Source: Rossellomorea sp. AcN35-11 (GTDB lineage Bacteria > Bacillota > Bacilli > Bacillales > Bacillaceae_B). Taken from it: a stretch of 64,000 nt of DNA. The translations under genes were made by a program, and so were the position numbers. The stretch covers positions 2,598,001 to 2,662,000 of the forward strand of contig CP128835.1 in NCBI GenBank assembly GCA_030388825.1. The letters are read 5' to 3'. The notes below the pieces were generated by a model. It did no database searches. It was not told the origin of the DNA and saw nothing but the letters and a program-made list of their open reading frames with translations. Below, in pieces: positions 1 through 9,234 of the stretch (within the stretch, counting starts at the first letter, position 1; each line of letters starts with the position of its first letter).

Positions 1-196
1 CACGTCACTTGGCTACAATTTGAAAGTTCCATCTCATCTCACCTTTGAGATGCTCTATGAGGGAATGCAGCATGATAAAAAGTCACAAAATGGAAAGCCG
101 GTTTTTGTGTTATTGAAGGAAATAGGGGATCCTTATTTGGTCAATGTATCAATAGAGGATTTAAGACGTGCGGACGAGTATATCCGTCAGTTATAA
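1..196 (+). CDS. aroB: 3-dehydroquinate synthase, C-terminal fragment
   Basis: This is the end of the enzyme that converts DAHP to 3-dehydroquinate, the second step of the shikimate pathway. The frame is open from base 2 to a TAA at 194-196 and encodes 64 residues. A conserved M-x2-DKK run near base 75, followed by a FVLLKEIG segment, matches the C-terminal helical domain of AroB. The 5' part lies outside the window. aroH, hisC, tyrA and the EPSP synthase gene follow closely on the same strand, which supports the call. The active-site residues cannot be checked here. Confidence 0.85.
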   Translation, partial: TSLGYNLKVPSHLTFEMLYEGMQHDKKSQNGKPVFVLLKEIGDPYLVNVSIEDLRRADEYIRQL

Positions 197-264
197 ATTT
201 AGACCTTAATGGAAATCGATTGAAGAAAAAGTAGAGAAGAACAGGGGAAAAGGAGAGTGGAAGA

Positions 265-630
265 ATGATCAGGGGAATTCGAGGCGCCACTACAACAGAT
301 AGTGATAATGAAAAGGAAGTTCTCCTTTCGACTGAAAGTCTCTTAAAAGAAATGATTTTACATAATGGGATTGTCCCAGATGACGTGGCATCTGTATTTA
401 TTTCCGCAACAAGTGACATCACCAGCGTATTTCCCGCTAAAGCATTAAGGAATCTGACGGACTGGAAACATGTTCCTGTCATGTGTATGCAGGAGCTTGA
501 TGTCCCGCATGGCTTGCCTTTCTGCATAAGGGTGATGATACACTATAATACTTCAACACCTCAAAAGGATATCCAACATATTTATATGAAAAATGCGGTC
601 AGTTTACGCCCTGACTTAAAAAATAGTTAG
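265..630 (+). CDS. aroH: Chorismate mutase, AroH class
   Basis: This monofunctional chorismate mutase converts chorismate to prephenate, the branch step towards phenylalanine and tyrosine. At 121 residues it has the size of the trimeric Bacillus AroH family rather than the helical AroQ type. The catalytic residues known from B. subtilis AroH are all present with a one-residue offset: Arg6, Cys74, Glu77, Arg89 and Tyr107. A purine-rich ribosome site (AAAAGGAGAG) lies just before the ATG. The gene sits 68 bp after aroB and 34 bp before hisC, so it is probably cotranscribed with both. In B. subtilis the trp genes lie between aroH and hisC; here they do not. Confidence 0.95.
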   Translation: MIRGIRGATTTDSDNEKEVLLSTESLLKEMILHNGIVPDDVASVFISATSDITSVFPAKALRNLTDWKHVPVMCMQELDVPHGLPFCIRVMIHYNTSTPQKDIQHIYMKNAVSLRPDLKNS

Positions 631-664
631 CCTCTTTTTAATGAAACCTGAAAGGAAGTTAAAT

Positions 665-1770
665 ATGAAGTGGAAATCTCAAATTCAAAATCTTAAAGCA
701 TACCAGCCTGGTAAGACGATGGAGGATGTGAAAGAATTATATAATCTTGAGAAGGTCGTCAAGCTTGCATCAAATGAAAATCCATTTGGCTGTTCAAAGA
801 ACGTTGAAACGTTTCTCAAAACCAACGCCTATTCACATGCGATTTACCCGGACGGCTATGCGAAACAATTGCGTATGAAGGTGGCCGGACAGCTTTCTGT
901 GTCCCCTGGTCAGCTATTGTTCGGAAATGGTTCAGATGAAGTGATTCAAATCATTTCACGGGCAATGCTTGATGGTGACAAGAGCACAGTCATGGCTGTG
1001 CCTACGTTTCCACAATATAAGCACAATGCCATTGTTGAAGGTGCGGAAATAAGGGAAGTCCCCCTTGATTCAGCAGGTAGACATCAGTTATCTAAGATGC
1101 TTGAAGAAGTGGATGAAACCACCTCTGTCGTTTGGCTGTGTTCCCCTAATAACCCGACAGGTGAATATATTCGGAGAAAAGAGCTGGTTTCTTTCCTAGA
1201 TGAAGTTCCTTCCCATGTATTGGTCGTATTGGATGAAGCCTATTATGAATATGTAGTCGCCGAAGATTACTATGATTCACTGGAATTATTAAAAACGTAT
1301 CCTCAATTACTTGTTACCCGGACATTCTCAAAGGCATACGGACTAGCTGGATTCAGGGTAGGATTCGGAGTTGCAAATGAAGAGGTGATCGGAAAGTTGG
1401 AACCGATCCGTGAACCATTTAATAATAATGCCTTAGGGCAAGGCAAGCTGCAGCTGCAGCCATTGAAGATCAGACATTTATCATGGAATGCAGAGAGCAT
1501 AACCGGAAGGGCCTGGAACAATATTATCAGTTTTGCGAAGAACAAGGTCTGAATTATATTCCTTCACAAGCAAACTTCGTGTTAATCGACTTCGGTGTAA
1601 GCGGTGATGAAGTATTTCAATACTTAATGAGTAAGGGATACATTGTCCGGTCCGGAGAGGCACTGGGGTATCCACACTCCGTCAGGGTAACCGTCGGCTC
1701 CCGAGAACAAAACGAAGAAGTAATTGAAAAAATGAAGGAATTTTTACTCACTCAAAACAGGGTGGGATAA
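665..1770 (+). CDS. hisC: Histidinol-phosphate aminotransferase, frameshifted
   Basis: This PLP enzyme serves histidine synthesis and, in Bacillus, the aromatic aminotransferase step as well. The start at 665 is chosen because AGGAAG lies about seven bases upstream and the product then begins like known HisC (KAYQPGK, then [10 protein letters not shown]). The PLP lysine is in the [11 protein letters not shown] motif. The frame breaks at 1442-1447: upstream it reads to [12 protein letters not shown], and the expected alanine run plus IEDQ continues one frame over. One missing base there restores a 368-residue protein, close to the family length. The rest of the sequence is well conserved, so this looks like a sequence error or a very recent mutation. 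Confidence 0.9.
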
Positions 1771-1844
1771 GCAATGGATGGTCGGGAGGGCTTCGCTTGG
1801 CGGGCCTTTTCCGACTTTTTTCAAATCATATGAGGGAGGCCGTT

Positions 1845-2949
1845 ATGGAAGGAACAGTATTGGTCATTGGCATGGGATTAATCGGAGGGTCAATAGCACT
1901 CTGTATAAAAAATGAACATCCCGATGCCAGGATCGTAGGACACGATGTGAATCAGAAAGAAGTAAGGCTCGGAATGTCACTTGGGATTATAGATGAAATG
2001 TCTCTTTCTTTACAGGAATCGGCTGAACAAGCGGATCTTATTATAATATCCACTCCGGTATTTCAAACAGAAAAGATCATTGAGCAATTTCAATCCTTTA
2101 CTTTAAAAGAATCCGTGATCATTACCGACACGGGGAGTACGAAAGAACAAATTATGAAGTGTTCTGAAAGGCTGACTGAAAAAGGGATCCAATTTATAGG
2201 AGGGCATCCCATGGCGGGTTCCCATAAAAGCGGAGTCGCTGCCGCAAAAAAAATCTTGTTTGAAAATGCCTTTTATATGCTGACTCCCGGTCATGGAACA
2301 ACGGACAAAAATGTGGAGGAGCTTCAAGAGTGGCTGAAGGGAACCCACGCTAAATTCCTGGTAGTAGATCCAAGGGAGCATGATGAGTTAACGGGTACGA
2401 TAAGTCACTTTCCTCATATTGTGGCAGCTTCCCTTGTTCATCAAGCGAAAGCATCCTCTGTACAGCACCCTTACTTGAGAAGACTTGCTGCTGGAGGGTT
2501 CCGTGATATCACAAGGATTGCCTCCTCAAATCCCACCATGTGGAAGGATATAACGCTTCAGAACAGAGAGGTATTGTTGTCAATCCTCGATCAATGGAAA
2601 TCAGAGATGGATGAAGTGATGAATATTATTGAAGAGAACGATTCAAAAAGGATCCTTGATTATTTCAGTGAAGCGAAAATCTTTCGGGATGATTTACCTA
2701 TTCTGGAAAAGGGTGCTATCCCTTCGTTTTATGATTTATTTGTAGATGTTCCTGATTACCCAGGGGGTCATTTCAGAAGTGACAGCTTATCTTGCAGGGG
2801 AAAACATAAGCTTAACGAATATTAGGATCATGGAAACGCGAGAAGATATTTACGGAGTATTAGTCATCAGCTTTCAAACCCAGAGGGATAGAGAAAGGGC
2901 ATTAAACTGTTTGAAGGAAAATACAGACTATGAATTATTCTTAGGATAA
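1845..2949 (+). CDS. tyrA: Prephenate dehydrogenase with ACT domain, frameshifted
   Basis: This enzyme oxidises and decarboxylates prephenate to 4-hydroxyphenylpyruvate for tyrosine synthesis. A Rossmann GxGxxG motif (GMGLIGGS) opens the protein, the dehydrogenase domain follows, and a C-terminal ACT domain covers roughly the last 70 residues. AGGGAGG stands just before the ATG at 1845; an in-frame codon at 1797 has no such site. The frame is lost at a G5 run (2763-2767). With four G the text VPDYPG joins directly to VISEVTAYL and a 367-residue protein results. Without the repair the protein would lose its ACT domain, the usual feedback module. Confidence 0.9.
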
Positions 2950-2960
2950 GGGTGATAAGG

Positions 2961-4253
2961 ATGGAAGAAAAAAAGAGATTAGTAAATCCCAACAGAGGGT
3001 TGATCGGGGAAATTCAGGTTCCCGGGGATAAATCCATCTCTCATCGGGCAGTTATGTTCGGCTCTGTTGCTGAAGGTGAAACCGTTATACATAACTTTCT
3101 CATGGGGGAAGATTGCTTAAGCACAATCGATTGCTTCCGAAAGTTAGGCGTCGATATACAGGTTGATGATGGAGAAGTGAGAGTAAAAGGGAAAGGATGG
3201 GATCACTTAACAGAACCTGATCGTATTCTGGATGTGGGAAACTCTGGTACGACGACCCGGCTGATAATGGGGATACTGGCAGGGAGACCATTTCATTCTG
3301 TCCTCATAGGGGATGATTCCATCGCGAAACGCCCGATGAAGAGAGTCACCGGACCCTTAAAGGAGTTCGGGACGGTTATAGACGGCCGTTCAGAGGGGAA
3401 TTTCACCCCTTTATCGATTCGTGGAGGGAATCTCAAGGGCATACGTTATACATTACCCGTAGCCAGCGCTCAAGTGAAATCGGCCCTTCTATTAGCTGGG
3501 CTTCAGGCTGAAGGTACAACTGAAATTCAAGAACCCGAGAAGACGAGAAACCATACGGAAAATATGATCATTGAATTCGGGGGACACATTGAACGGCAAG
3601 GAGATACAATCAAAGTAAAGGGCGGTCAGGTATTGAGGGGCACGGAGATCTATGTGCCAGGGGACATTTCGTCTGCAGCATTCTTTATGGTGGCAGCTGC
3701 AATCATTCCTGACAGCAGAGTGCTGTTGAAAAATGTCGGTCTTAATGAAACCCGGGTGGGAATTATTAAAGTCATGAAGCAGATGGGGGCATCCATTGAG
3801 ATTACAGAGAAGTCCAATACGGGAGAACCGTTGGGAGATATACTGGTGAGTTCTTCGGATCTCACAGGGATAGAAATCGGTGGGGACCTGATTCCGACAT
3901 TAATCGATGAAATTCCTGTCATCGCATTGCTTGCTTCCCAGGCGAAGGGAAAGACGGTCATTAAGGATGCAGAAGAGTTAAAAGTAAAGGAGACTAATCG
4001 GATCGACGCCATTGTTCAGGAGCTTGGAAAGCTTGGTGCCGACATCCTGGGTACCGAGGACGGGATGATCATAGAAGGGAAGACCCCTTTGCATGGTGGA
4101 AATGTTCATTCATGGGGGGATCACCGGATTGGTATGACACTTGCGGTAGCTTCTTTAATAACGGATTCTGACGTCTATCTTGAAGGGGCAGATGCAGTGA
4201 ATATTTCGTATCCTGCTTTCTTCGAGCATATTAACCATTTGTTAAAGGTATAA
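2961..4253 (+). CDS. aroA: 3-phosphoshikimate 1-carboxyvinyltransferase (EPSP synthase)
   Basis: EPSP synthase transfers enolpyruvate from PEP to shikimate-3-phosphate; the B. subtilis gene is called aroE. The 430-residue product shows the substrate-binding motifs PGDKSISHR near the N-terminus, NSGTTTRL and the KRPM segment. It also has [13 protein letters not shown], the catalytic aspartate region [17 protein letters not shown] and the [10 protein letters not shown] motif near the C-terminus. The ATG at 2961 is preferred over GTG 2952 because AAGGGTGAT is well placed before it. It is the last gene of the aromatic operon, starting 11 bp after tyrA. A hairpin follows at 4272-4314. Confidence 0.96.
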   Translation: MEEKKRLVNPNRGLIGEIQVPGDKSISHRAVMFGSVAEGETVIHNFLMGEDCLSTIDCFRKLGVDIQVDDGEVRVKGKGWDHLTEPDRILDVGNSGTTTRLIMGILAGRPFHSVLIGDDSIAKRPMKRVTGPLKEFGTVIDGRSEGNFTPLSIRGGNLKGIRYTLPVASAQVKSALLLAGLQAEGTTEIQEPEKTRNHTENMIIEFGGHIERQGDTIKVKGGQVLRGTEIYVPGDISSAAFFMVAAAIIPDSRVLLKNVGLNETRVGIIKVMKQMGASIEITEKSNTGEPLGDILVSSSDLTGIEIGGDLIPTLIDEIPVIALLASQAKGKTVIKDAEELKVKETNRIDAIVQELGKLGADILGTEDGMIIEGKTPLHGGNVHSWGDHRIGMTLAVASLITDSDVYLEGADAVNISYPAFFEHINHLLKV

Positions 4254-4271
4254 TGTGAGTTAACTCATTCA

Positions 4272-4314
4272 GGGAGGTGTTTGGACTGGATTTCAGTCTT
4301 AACACCTCCTGTTT
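4272..4314 (+). terminator. Hairpin terminator after the aromatic operon
   Basis: GGAGGTGTT (4273-4281) pairs with AACACCTCC (4301-4309), and an inner GACTG/CAGTC extends the stem. The T tract that follows is short (GTTTTA), so termination may be only partial. Confidence 0.65.
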
Positions 4315-4382
4315 TATGTGAATGTAAAGCATGATTTCATCCATTCTTTCATAGCTTGTCTATAAAGGAAGGTGAAGACGCT

Positions 4383-5282
4383 TTGAGTACGTATATCATT
4401 GAAGATGCGAATTGGGTTAAAGATTCCAAAACCACTCAAACTTCTATTCTTGTTGTAGACGATAAAATATCGGCCATTAGGGACAGCTTTGCGTATTACC
4501 GCTACATGAGAATGGATGTTTCATCTTTCATGATGACTCCTGGACATGTCATGTGTGATTTAGAGCTGCCGAAAGGGTCTGAGTTTCTCTCAACCAAGAA
4601 TTATTATTTGGATGAATTCATCCAAAAAGGATGTACCACTGTACTGACCGCATTCAATTTGTCATTCGAATGTGAGTTTCTGACTGAATTAAAAGCCCGC
4701 AAAACCTCCCTGCTAAACAGTCCCCTTGACTATGCCATAGGGTTGAATACATCTGCAAAACGTATTACCCCCGGACTCATCCAGTTATGTAAGAGACACA
4801 AAGTTCCTGTCATCTGGATCGACATCAATGAACTTGAGTCATTCAAGAAAATCCCCTGGGGCTGGATAAAAGGCTTGTTATATGATTACCCTATTACTTT
4901 TGTCCCTTTTTTTTCGACGAGTATAGACAAAAAACTAAAAATGAAGCATCTTAAAATATGGCAAAATACGATGAAAAAAGAGAAAATTCCACATCTTTCA
5001 AGTGAAATTCCACAAAAAAAACCGCTGAGTTTAGATATCCTGAAGAAAATTGGAATATATCCCCTTAGAGGAAATTTTTTAGTGGGTGGAGAAATAAGTT
5101 ATAACCTCTATATGAAAACGGAACGGGAGGAAGGGACTGAGCCCCAAGCGTTTCAAACTGACCATCATATGCTAAAATGTACTATGAACAGAGGTAAGTA
5201 TCATTACTTAAATGATAAAGGCTATTTCTATCCCGGGACCGGGGAAGAACTTGTCATTCACACACCCGGGTACTTTATTTAA
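4383..5282 (+). CDS. Uncharacterised protein with degenerate amidohydrolase-like pattern
   Basis: I do not recognise this 299-residue protein. The start is taken as TTG 4383 because AAGGAAGGTGAAG precedes it. The first third has the order typical of amidohydrolases: a strand ending in PGHVMCDLE where metal-dependent enzymes carry PG-x-D-x-H-x-H, then a helix and GCTTVLTAF, similar to the G-[IV]-TT-V element. The metal-binding HxH is absent, so a catalytic role is doubtful. The middle region is basic and the C-terminus rich in aromatic residues. There is no signal peptide or membrane segment. The gene has its own intergenic space, between the aroA hairpin and ypiA, where B. subtilis has no gene. 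Confidence 0.75.
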   Translation: MSTYIIEDANWVKDSKTTQTSILVVDDKISAIRDSFAYYRYMRMDVSSFMMTPGHVMCDLELPKGSEFLSTKNYYLDEFIQKGCTTVLTAFNLSFECEFLTELKARKTSLLNSPLDYAIGLNTSAKRITPGLIQLCKRHKVPVIWIDINELESFKKIPWGWIKGLLYDYPITFVPFFSTSIDKKLKMKHLKIWQNTMKKEKIPHLSSEIPQKKPLSLDILKKIGIYPLRGNFLVGGEISYNLYMKTEREEGTEPQAFQTDHHMLKCTMNRGKYHYLNDKGYFYPGTGEELVIHTPGYFI

Positions 5283-5316
5283 ATCAATATAAGCTTTTTA
5301 TAGAAAGGGATTGACC

Positions 5317-6576
5317 ATGTCTTACGCAAAAAAAATGTTAACTTCTTTGGAAGAAGGAAAGTTGGAAGAGGCCAAGAAGCAATATAATCAAGTTATAAAG
5401 TTTGGGAGTCATGAAGAAAAATTCAGCCTGGCTGAAGAATTACATCATTTGGGCTTCCTCGAGGAAGCTAAAGAGCTGTATGAAAATCTTCTTGAGTATT
5501 ATCCAGGAGAGGGAGAGCTTCTTATAGAACTGGCTGAAGTTCTGGTGGAAATGGACAATGAAGAAGTAGCAATCGAAAAGCTGTCAGAATTGGATGAGAA
5601 TGACCCGATCTATCCGAGGGCACTGCTTTTGTTGGGAGACCTTTATCAAATGCAAGGATTATTCGAAGTGAGTGAGCAAAAACTTCTGCAAGCCAAAAAG
5701 CTTCTTCCCGATGAGCCTGTGATCGAATTCGGCTTGGGGGAATTATATTCAGAAACTGGCAGGTTCCTCGAGGCCATAAGGCATTATGAAGCTCTCATAC
5801 AGAAGGGAACCACCTCACTTGGCGGCACGAATGTCCATCAGAGGTTGGCAGAAGCCTATAGTGTAGGCGGTGCCTTTGAAGAAGCGTTGAATCATTATGA
5901 AAAGGCCATTGAAGAGCATCTTGAAATCAATACTCTTTTCGGATATGCCTTTACTGCATATCAGGCTGGGTTCTACGAAAAAGCCATTGAAAAGTTTGAA
6001 TCTGTTAAGGAGCTTGATCCTGAATACCACTCGGTGTATTTATTGTTAGCAAGGTCGTATGAACGGGAGGAAAAGCTCCAAGAGAGTCTTGAGGCCGTCC
6101 AAGAGGGAGTCAAGCAGGATGAATTCAACAAGGAGCTCAATTTATTCGGGGGTAAAATCTCACTGAAACTTGGATTAGAAAAAGAGGCAGAGGCTTTTTT
6201 AAGGGAAGCCTTAGCTTTAGACCCTGGGTATTTAGAGGCAGCCTTGGTCATCAATAAACTGTTCTTTACCCAGGATCGTTTTGAGGATGTCCTTGAAATT
6301 GCCCAAATGCTGACGGTTGAAGGGGAGGAAGATCCCCAGATCAATTGGGATCTTGCGAAAGCCTATGAGGGGCTTGAACAATATAATCATGCATTAAACC
6401 AATACCGTATTGCATATACTTACTTTAAGAATCACCAAGAGTTTTTACTAGAGTACGGACAATTTTTAGTAGAGGAAGGACTCAGGGGTGAAGCAGTAGA
6501 AGTATATAAACACCTGATTGAAATGGATCCTTCAAATGACGAATGGCAGGACTTGGTCGAAAGATTACAAGACTGA
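5317..6576 (+). CDS. ypiA: Tetratricopeptide repeat protein YpiA
   Basis: This 419-residue soluble protein is made almost wholly of TPR helical hairpins. The A/G/Y-A-F-P type spacing recurs throughout (for example YEKAIEKFE and YNHALNQYR segments). TPR arrays act as protein-binding scaffolds; no catalytic domain is visible. AAAGGGA stands eight bases before ATG 5317, so it is preferred over the in-frame TTG at 5311. Position directly before ypiB and the qcr cluster is the same as in B. subtilis. Its partner cannot be told from the sequence. Confidence 0.85.
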   Translation: MSYAKKMLTSLEEGKLEEAKKQYNQVIKFGSHEEKFSLAEELHHLGFLEEAKELYENLLEYYPGEGELLIELAEVLVEMDNEEVAIEKLSELDENDPIYPRALLLLGDLYQMQGLFEVSEQKLLQAKKLLPDEPVIEFGLGELYSETGRFLEAIRHYEALIQKGTTSLGGTNVHQRLAEAYSVGGAFEEALNHYEKAIEEHLEINTLFGYAFTAYQAGFYEKAIEKFESVKELDPEYHSVYLLLARSYEREEKLQESLEAVQEGVKQDEFNKELNLFGGKISLKLGLEKEAEAFLREALALDPGYLEAALVINKLFFTQDRFEDVLEIAQMLTVEGEEDPQINWDLAKAYEGLEQYNHALNQYRIAYTYFKNHQEFLLEYGQFLVEEGLRGEAVEVYKHLIEMDPSNDEWQDLVERLQD

Positions 6577-6674
6577 TCGGCACCATTGGATTTGACTTGA
6601 GTTGTGAGCGTATTTTAAATGTCTAAAAGGAAGCAAATCTTAATTAAAAAGGATTCTGCAGAGGAGGGAAAACC

Positions 6675-7214
6675 ATGACCACCCCTGTTTCTGTCAACGA
6701 GAAGAAAGAATTTATCCGCTGGTTTTTAAACCGATATCAATTAAAAAGAAGAGAATGCGTATGGATACTTAATTACCTGATGAGCCATGATCAATTGATG
6801 AAAAAGGTTCACTTTGTAGAAGAGTCCCAGTACTGTCCAAGAGGCCTTGTAATGTCCACACATTGTGTGGAGGATGTGCCATTCCGGTTCTATAAAGAGA
6901 ATATCATGACAACTGATGCTGAAAAGTCATTTCACGATATCCGATTGAATAAGGACGAAGATATTTATATTCAGTTGAACTTCAGCAAGGCAAATTCAAG
7001 TTATCAATTTGCGGCAGTTCTCGAGGAGAATCCGTTCATGCCAAAGTATCTATTGATTAATGAAAAAGACAGACTCGTCGCAGAGCAGTTCCTTAAAGAT
7101 AGTTTGCAAACCTTTCAGCGCGACCGTCTCCTTAAGGCAATCGACGAGGCCCTTGATACGGGGGATGAAAAAACCTTCAAAAAGTTGACGAAGGAATTGA
7201 ATAGCCTGAGCTAA
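6675..7214 (+). CDS. ypiB: UPF0302 / IDEAL-domain protein YpiB
   Basis: This 179-residue protein matches B. subtilis YpiB in length and nearly residue for residue in the conserved core ([37 protein letters not shown]). The N-terminal UPF0302 domain is followed by the short C-terminal IDEAL motif ([11 protein letters not shown]), after which the domain is named. A strong AGGAGGG site precedes the ATG. In B. subtilis YpiB has been linked to control of the bc-complex protein QcrA together with YpiF; the same order ypiB-ypiF-qcrA is kept here. The molecular function is otherwise unknown. Confidence 0.93.
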   Translation: MTTPVSVNEKKEFIRWFLNRYQLKRRECVWILNYLMSHDQLMKKVHFVEESQYCPRGLVMSTHCVEDVPFRFYKENIMTTDAEKSFHDIRLNKDEDIYIQLNFSKANSSYQFAAVLEENPFMPKYLLINEKDRLVAEQFLKDSLQTFQRDRLLKAIDEALDTGDEKTFKKLTKELNSLS

Positions 7215-7219
7215 AAAAG

Positions 7220-7261
7220 CGAATGAAGAGGTCGACTCCATCTCTTCATTCGTTTTTTTTG
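7220..7261. terminator. Rho-independent terminator after ypiB
   Basis: CGAATGAAGAG (7220-7230) pairs perfectly with CTCTTCATTCG (7242-7252) and is followed by nine T. An A run on the other side means it could also stop transcription in the opposite direction. Confidence 0.9.
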
Positions 7262-7387
7262 TTGTATATTAATAAGATTAAAGGTTCCGGAGCATACTAT
7301 TTCAAAAAGTGAAATCGCTTTTAAACGAGTATCATAAAGTGATATGATGGGGAGTGAAAACAGAAAGAAGAAACGAGGGTAATTTGA

Positions 7388-7852
7388 ATGAAATGGAACG
7401 TAAAAGATATCGGAGTCTTTGAAACTGAAAAGGAATACATAGATACTGCGGTCATCCCGATTATTCCTGTTGATTTCCATAAGAATATGAAAGCATCTGC
7501 GGCACAATCTGAATTTATCACACTGCTCACTTTTCATCTAGAAAGGCAATTCAAGGGCCGGATGATCATGACACCTCCTTTCACATACGTTATGGCTTCA
7601 CCAAGAGAGGAAGAAGCTGCAAGATTAAACAGGTGGGCGGGAGAATTAAGTGACAGCGGGGTGAAACATACGTTCTTTCTCACATCGGACAGCGAGTGGA
7701 AAAGGGCAGAGGAAGAGTTGCATGACCGCTTGATTTGGGTGCCTTCCATTCCCCTTGAACATTTGGATGAGCAATACAAGCATTCCATCATGGAAGATCA
7801 GGTGAAGCAGCTTCTAAATGTGATTGTACAAAAATGGCAAAAAAATTCATAA
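7388..7852 (+). CDS. ypiF: DUF2487 protein YpiF
   Basis: This 154-residue protein corresponds to B. subtilis YpiF, with the shared opening MKW-x2-KDI and the AAQ-x-EF and FKGRMIM-x-PPFTY segments. It has no membrane segment or known catalytic motif. It lies between a terminator and the qcrABC promoter, so it is transcribed separately from both neighbours. YpiB and YpiF are proposed to act on the bc complex in B. subtilis; nothing in this sequence tests that. Confidence 0.9.
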   Translation: MKWNVKDIGVFETEKEYIDTAVIPIIPVDFHKNMKASAAQSEFITLLTFHLERQFKGRMIMTPPFTYVMASPREEEAARLNRWAGELSDSGVKHTFFLTSDSEWKRAEEELHDRLIWVPSIPLEHLDEQYKHSIMEDQVKQLLNVIVQKWQKNS

Positions 7853-7891
7853 AAACTTCACATTGTATCCATCATTTACAATAGAGAGTTA

Positions 7892-7920
7892 TTGACCTTA
7901 TATAGAGTTTAATATATCAT
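7892..7920 (+). promoter_or_regulatory. Sigma-A-type promoter for qcrABC
   Basis: TTGACC (7892-7897) and TATCAT (7915-7920) are separated by exactly 17 bp, about 70 bp before the qcrA start. No other promoter is visible between ypiF and qcrA. Confidence 0.7.
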
Positions 7921-7992
7921 AGTTATGTCCTAGTTTTATATTTGTGCGAAATATGTCCGATGGACTTACCTTACGATAGAGGGGGGAAAAGG

Positions 7993-8502
7993 ATGAGCAA
8001 ACATCGTGTATCTAGACGTCAATTCCTTAACTATACACTTACGGGTGTAGGCGGTTTCATGGCGGCAGGAATGTTAATGCCGATGGTTCGATTTGCGGTG
8101 GATCCAGTATTAAAATCATCAGCTGCTGGAGATTTCAAAGCAACAAAGCAAAAAGTGTCAGAATTAACAAATGAACCAGTACGTGTCGATTTCTCTTATG
8201 AACAAAAAGATGCGTGGTACACATCAGAAGTAACACAAACTGCATGGGTTTATAAGAACAAAGAGGGGAATATTGTTGCTCTTTCACCAGTATGTAAACA
8301 TCTTGGATGTACAGTCAACTGGGCGGGAGACAAAAGTAACCCTAACATGTTCTATTGCCCTTGTCATGGTGGTCTGTATGAGAAAAACGGAAACAATGTT
8401 CCCGGTACACCACCGACAGCACCGTTGGATGTATATCCGACAAAAGAAAAAGACGGTATTTTATACCTTGGACAACCTGAACCAAATAAATATGTTAAGT
8501 AA
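7993..8502 (+). CDS. qcrA: Menaquinol:cytochrome c reductase Rieske subunit
   Basis: This is the Rieske [2Fe-2S] subunit of the bc complex, which passes electrons from menaquinol to cytochrome c at the membrane. The cluster ligands lie in CKHLGC and CPCHG. The N-terminus has an RRQFL motif followed by a hydrophobic segment (about residues 14-35), a twin-arginine-like signal anchor. ATG 7993 is chosen because an AGGGGGG-type site precedes it and it matches the B. subtilis start; a longer in-frame reading from 7942 adds an unlikely leader. qcrB follows after 13 bp. Confidence 0.96.
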   Translation: MSKHRVSRRQFLNYTLTGVGGFMAAGMLMPMVRFAVDPVLKSSAAGDFKATKQKVSELTNEPVRVDFSYEQKDAWYTSEVTQTAWVYKNKEGNIVALSPVCKHLGCTVNWAGDKSNPNMFYCPCHGGLYEKNGNNVPGTPPTAPLDVYPTKEKDGILYLGQPEPNKYVK

Positions 8503-8515
8503 GGGGGCGTAATCT

Positions 8516-9190
8516 GTGCTGAACAAAATCTATGATTGGGTTGACGAGCGTTTGGACATTACGCCTTTGTGGCGCGATATCGCGGATCACGAAGTACCTG
8601 AACATGTAAACCCGGCGCATCATTTTTCAGCGTTTGTTTACTGCTTTGGTGGATTGACATTCTTCGTTACCGTAATTCAGATTTTATCTGGAATGTTCCT
8701 GACAATGTACTATGTTCCGGATATTAAAAACGCTTGGGAATCTGTGTATTATCTGCAAAATGAAGTTGCATTTGGACAAATTGTCCGCGGAATGCATCAC
8801 TGGGGAGCTAGTTTGGTTATCGTAATGATGTTTTTACATACACTACGTGTCTTCTTCCAAGGTGCATACAAAAAACCTCGTGAATTGAACTGGGTTGTTG
8901 GAGTTCTTATTTTCTTCGTCATGTTGGGACTTGGTTTCACTGGTTACTTATTACCGTGGGATATGAAAGCGCTATTTGCTACGAAGGTTGGTATTGAAAT
9001 TGCAGCTGCTACACCATTTATCGGTGAGCAAGTGAAGATCTTACTGGCAGGGGATTCAACGATCATCGGTGCACAAACACTGACAAGATTCTTCGCCATC
9101 CATGTATTCTTCCTGCCTGCAGCATTGCTTGGATTGATGGGGGCACACTTCCTGATGATCCGTAAGCAGGGTATTTCAGGACCACTATAA
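8516..9190 (+). CDS. qcrB: Menaquinol:cytochrome c reductase cytochrome b subunit
   Basis: This 224-residue cytochrome b6-like subunit holds the two b-type hemes of the bc complex. It is almost identical to B. subtilis QcrB, with membrane helices carrying paired histidines (GMHHWGAS and the HTLR region, then FAIHVFFLP and AHF). Translation starts at GTG 8516 behind an AAGGGGG site. It corresponds to the N-terminal half of mitochondrial cytochrome b; the remaining helices are on QcrC. Confidence 0.97.
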   Translation: MLNKIYDWVDERLDITPLWRDIADHEVPEHVNPAHHFSAFVYCFGGLTFFVTVIQILSGMFLTMYYVPDIKNAWESVYYLQNEVAFGQIVRGMHHWGASLVIVMMFLHTLRVFFQGAYKKPRELNWVVGVLIFFVMLGLGFTGYLLPWDMKALFATKVGIEIAAATPFIGEQVKILLAGDSTIIGAQTLTRFFAIHVFFLPAALLGLMGAHFLMIRKQGISGPL

Positions 9191-9234
9191 GATACGAACT
9201 TAAATTTATAAACCTTTAGAAGGAGGGGGACGCT

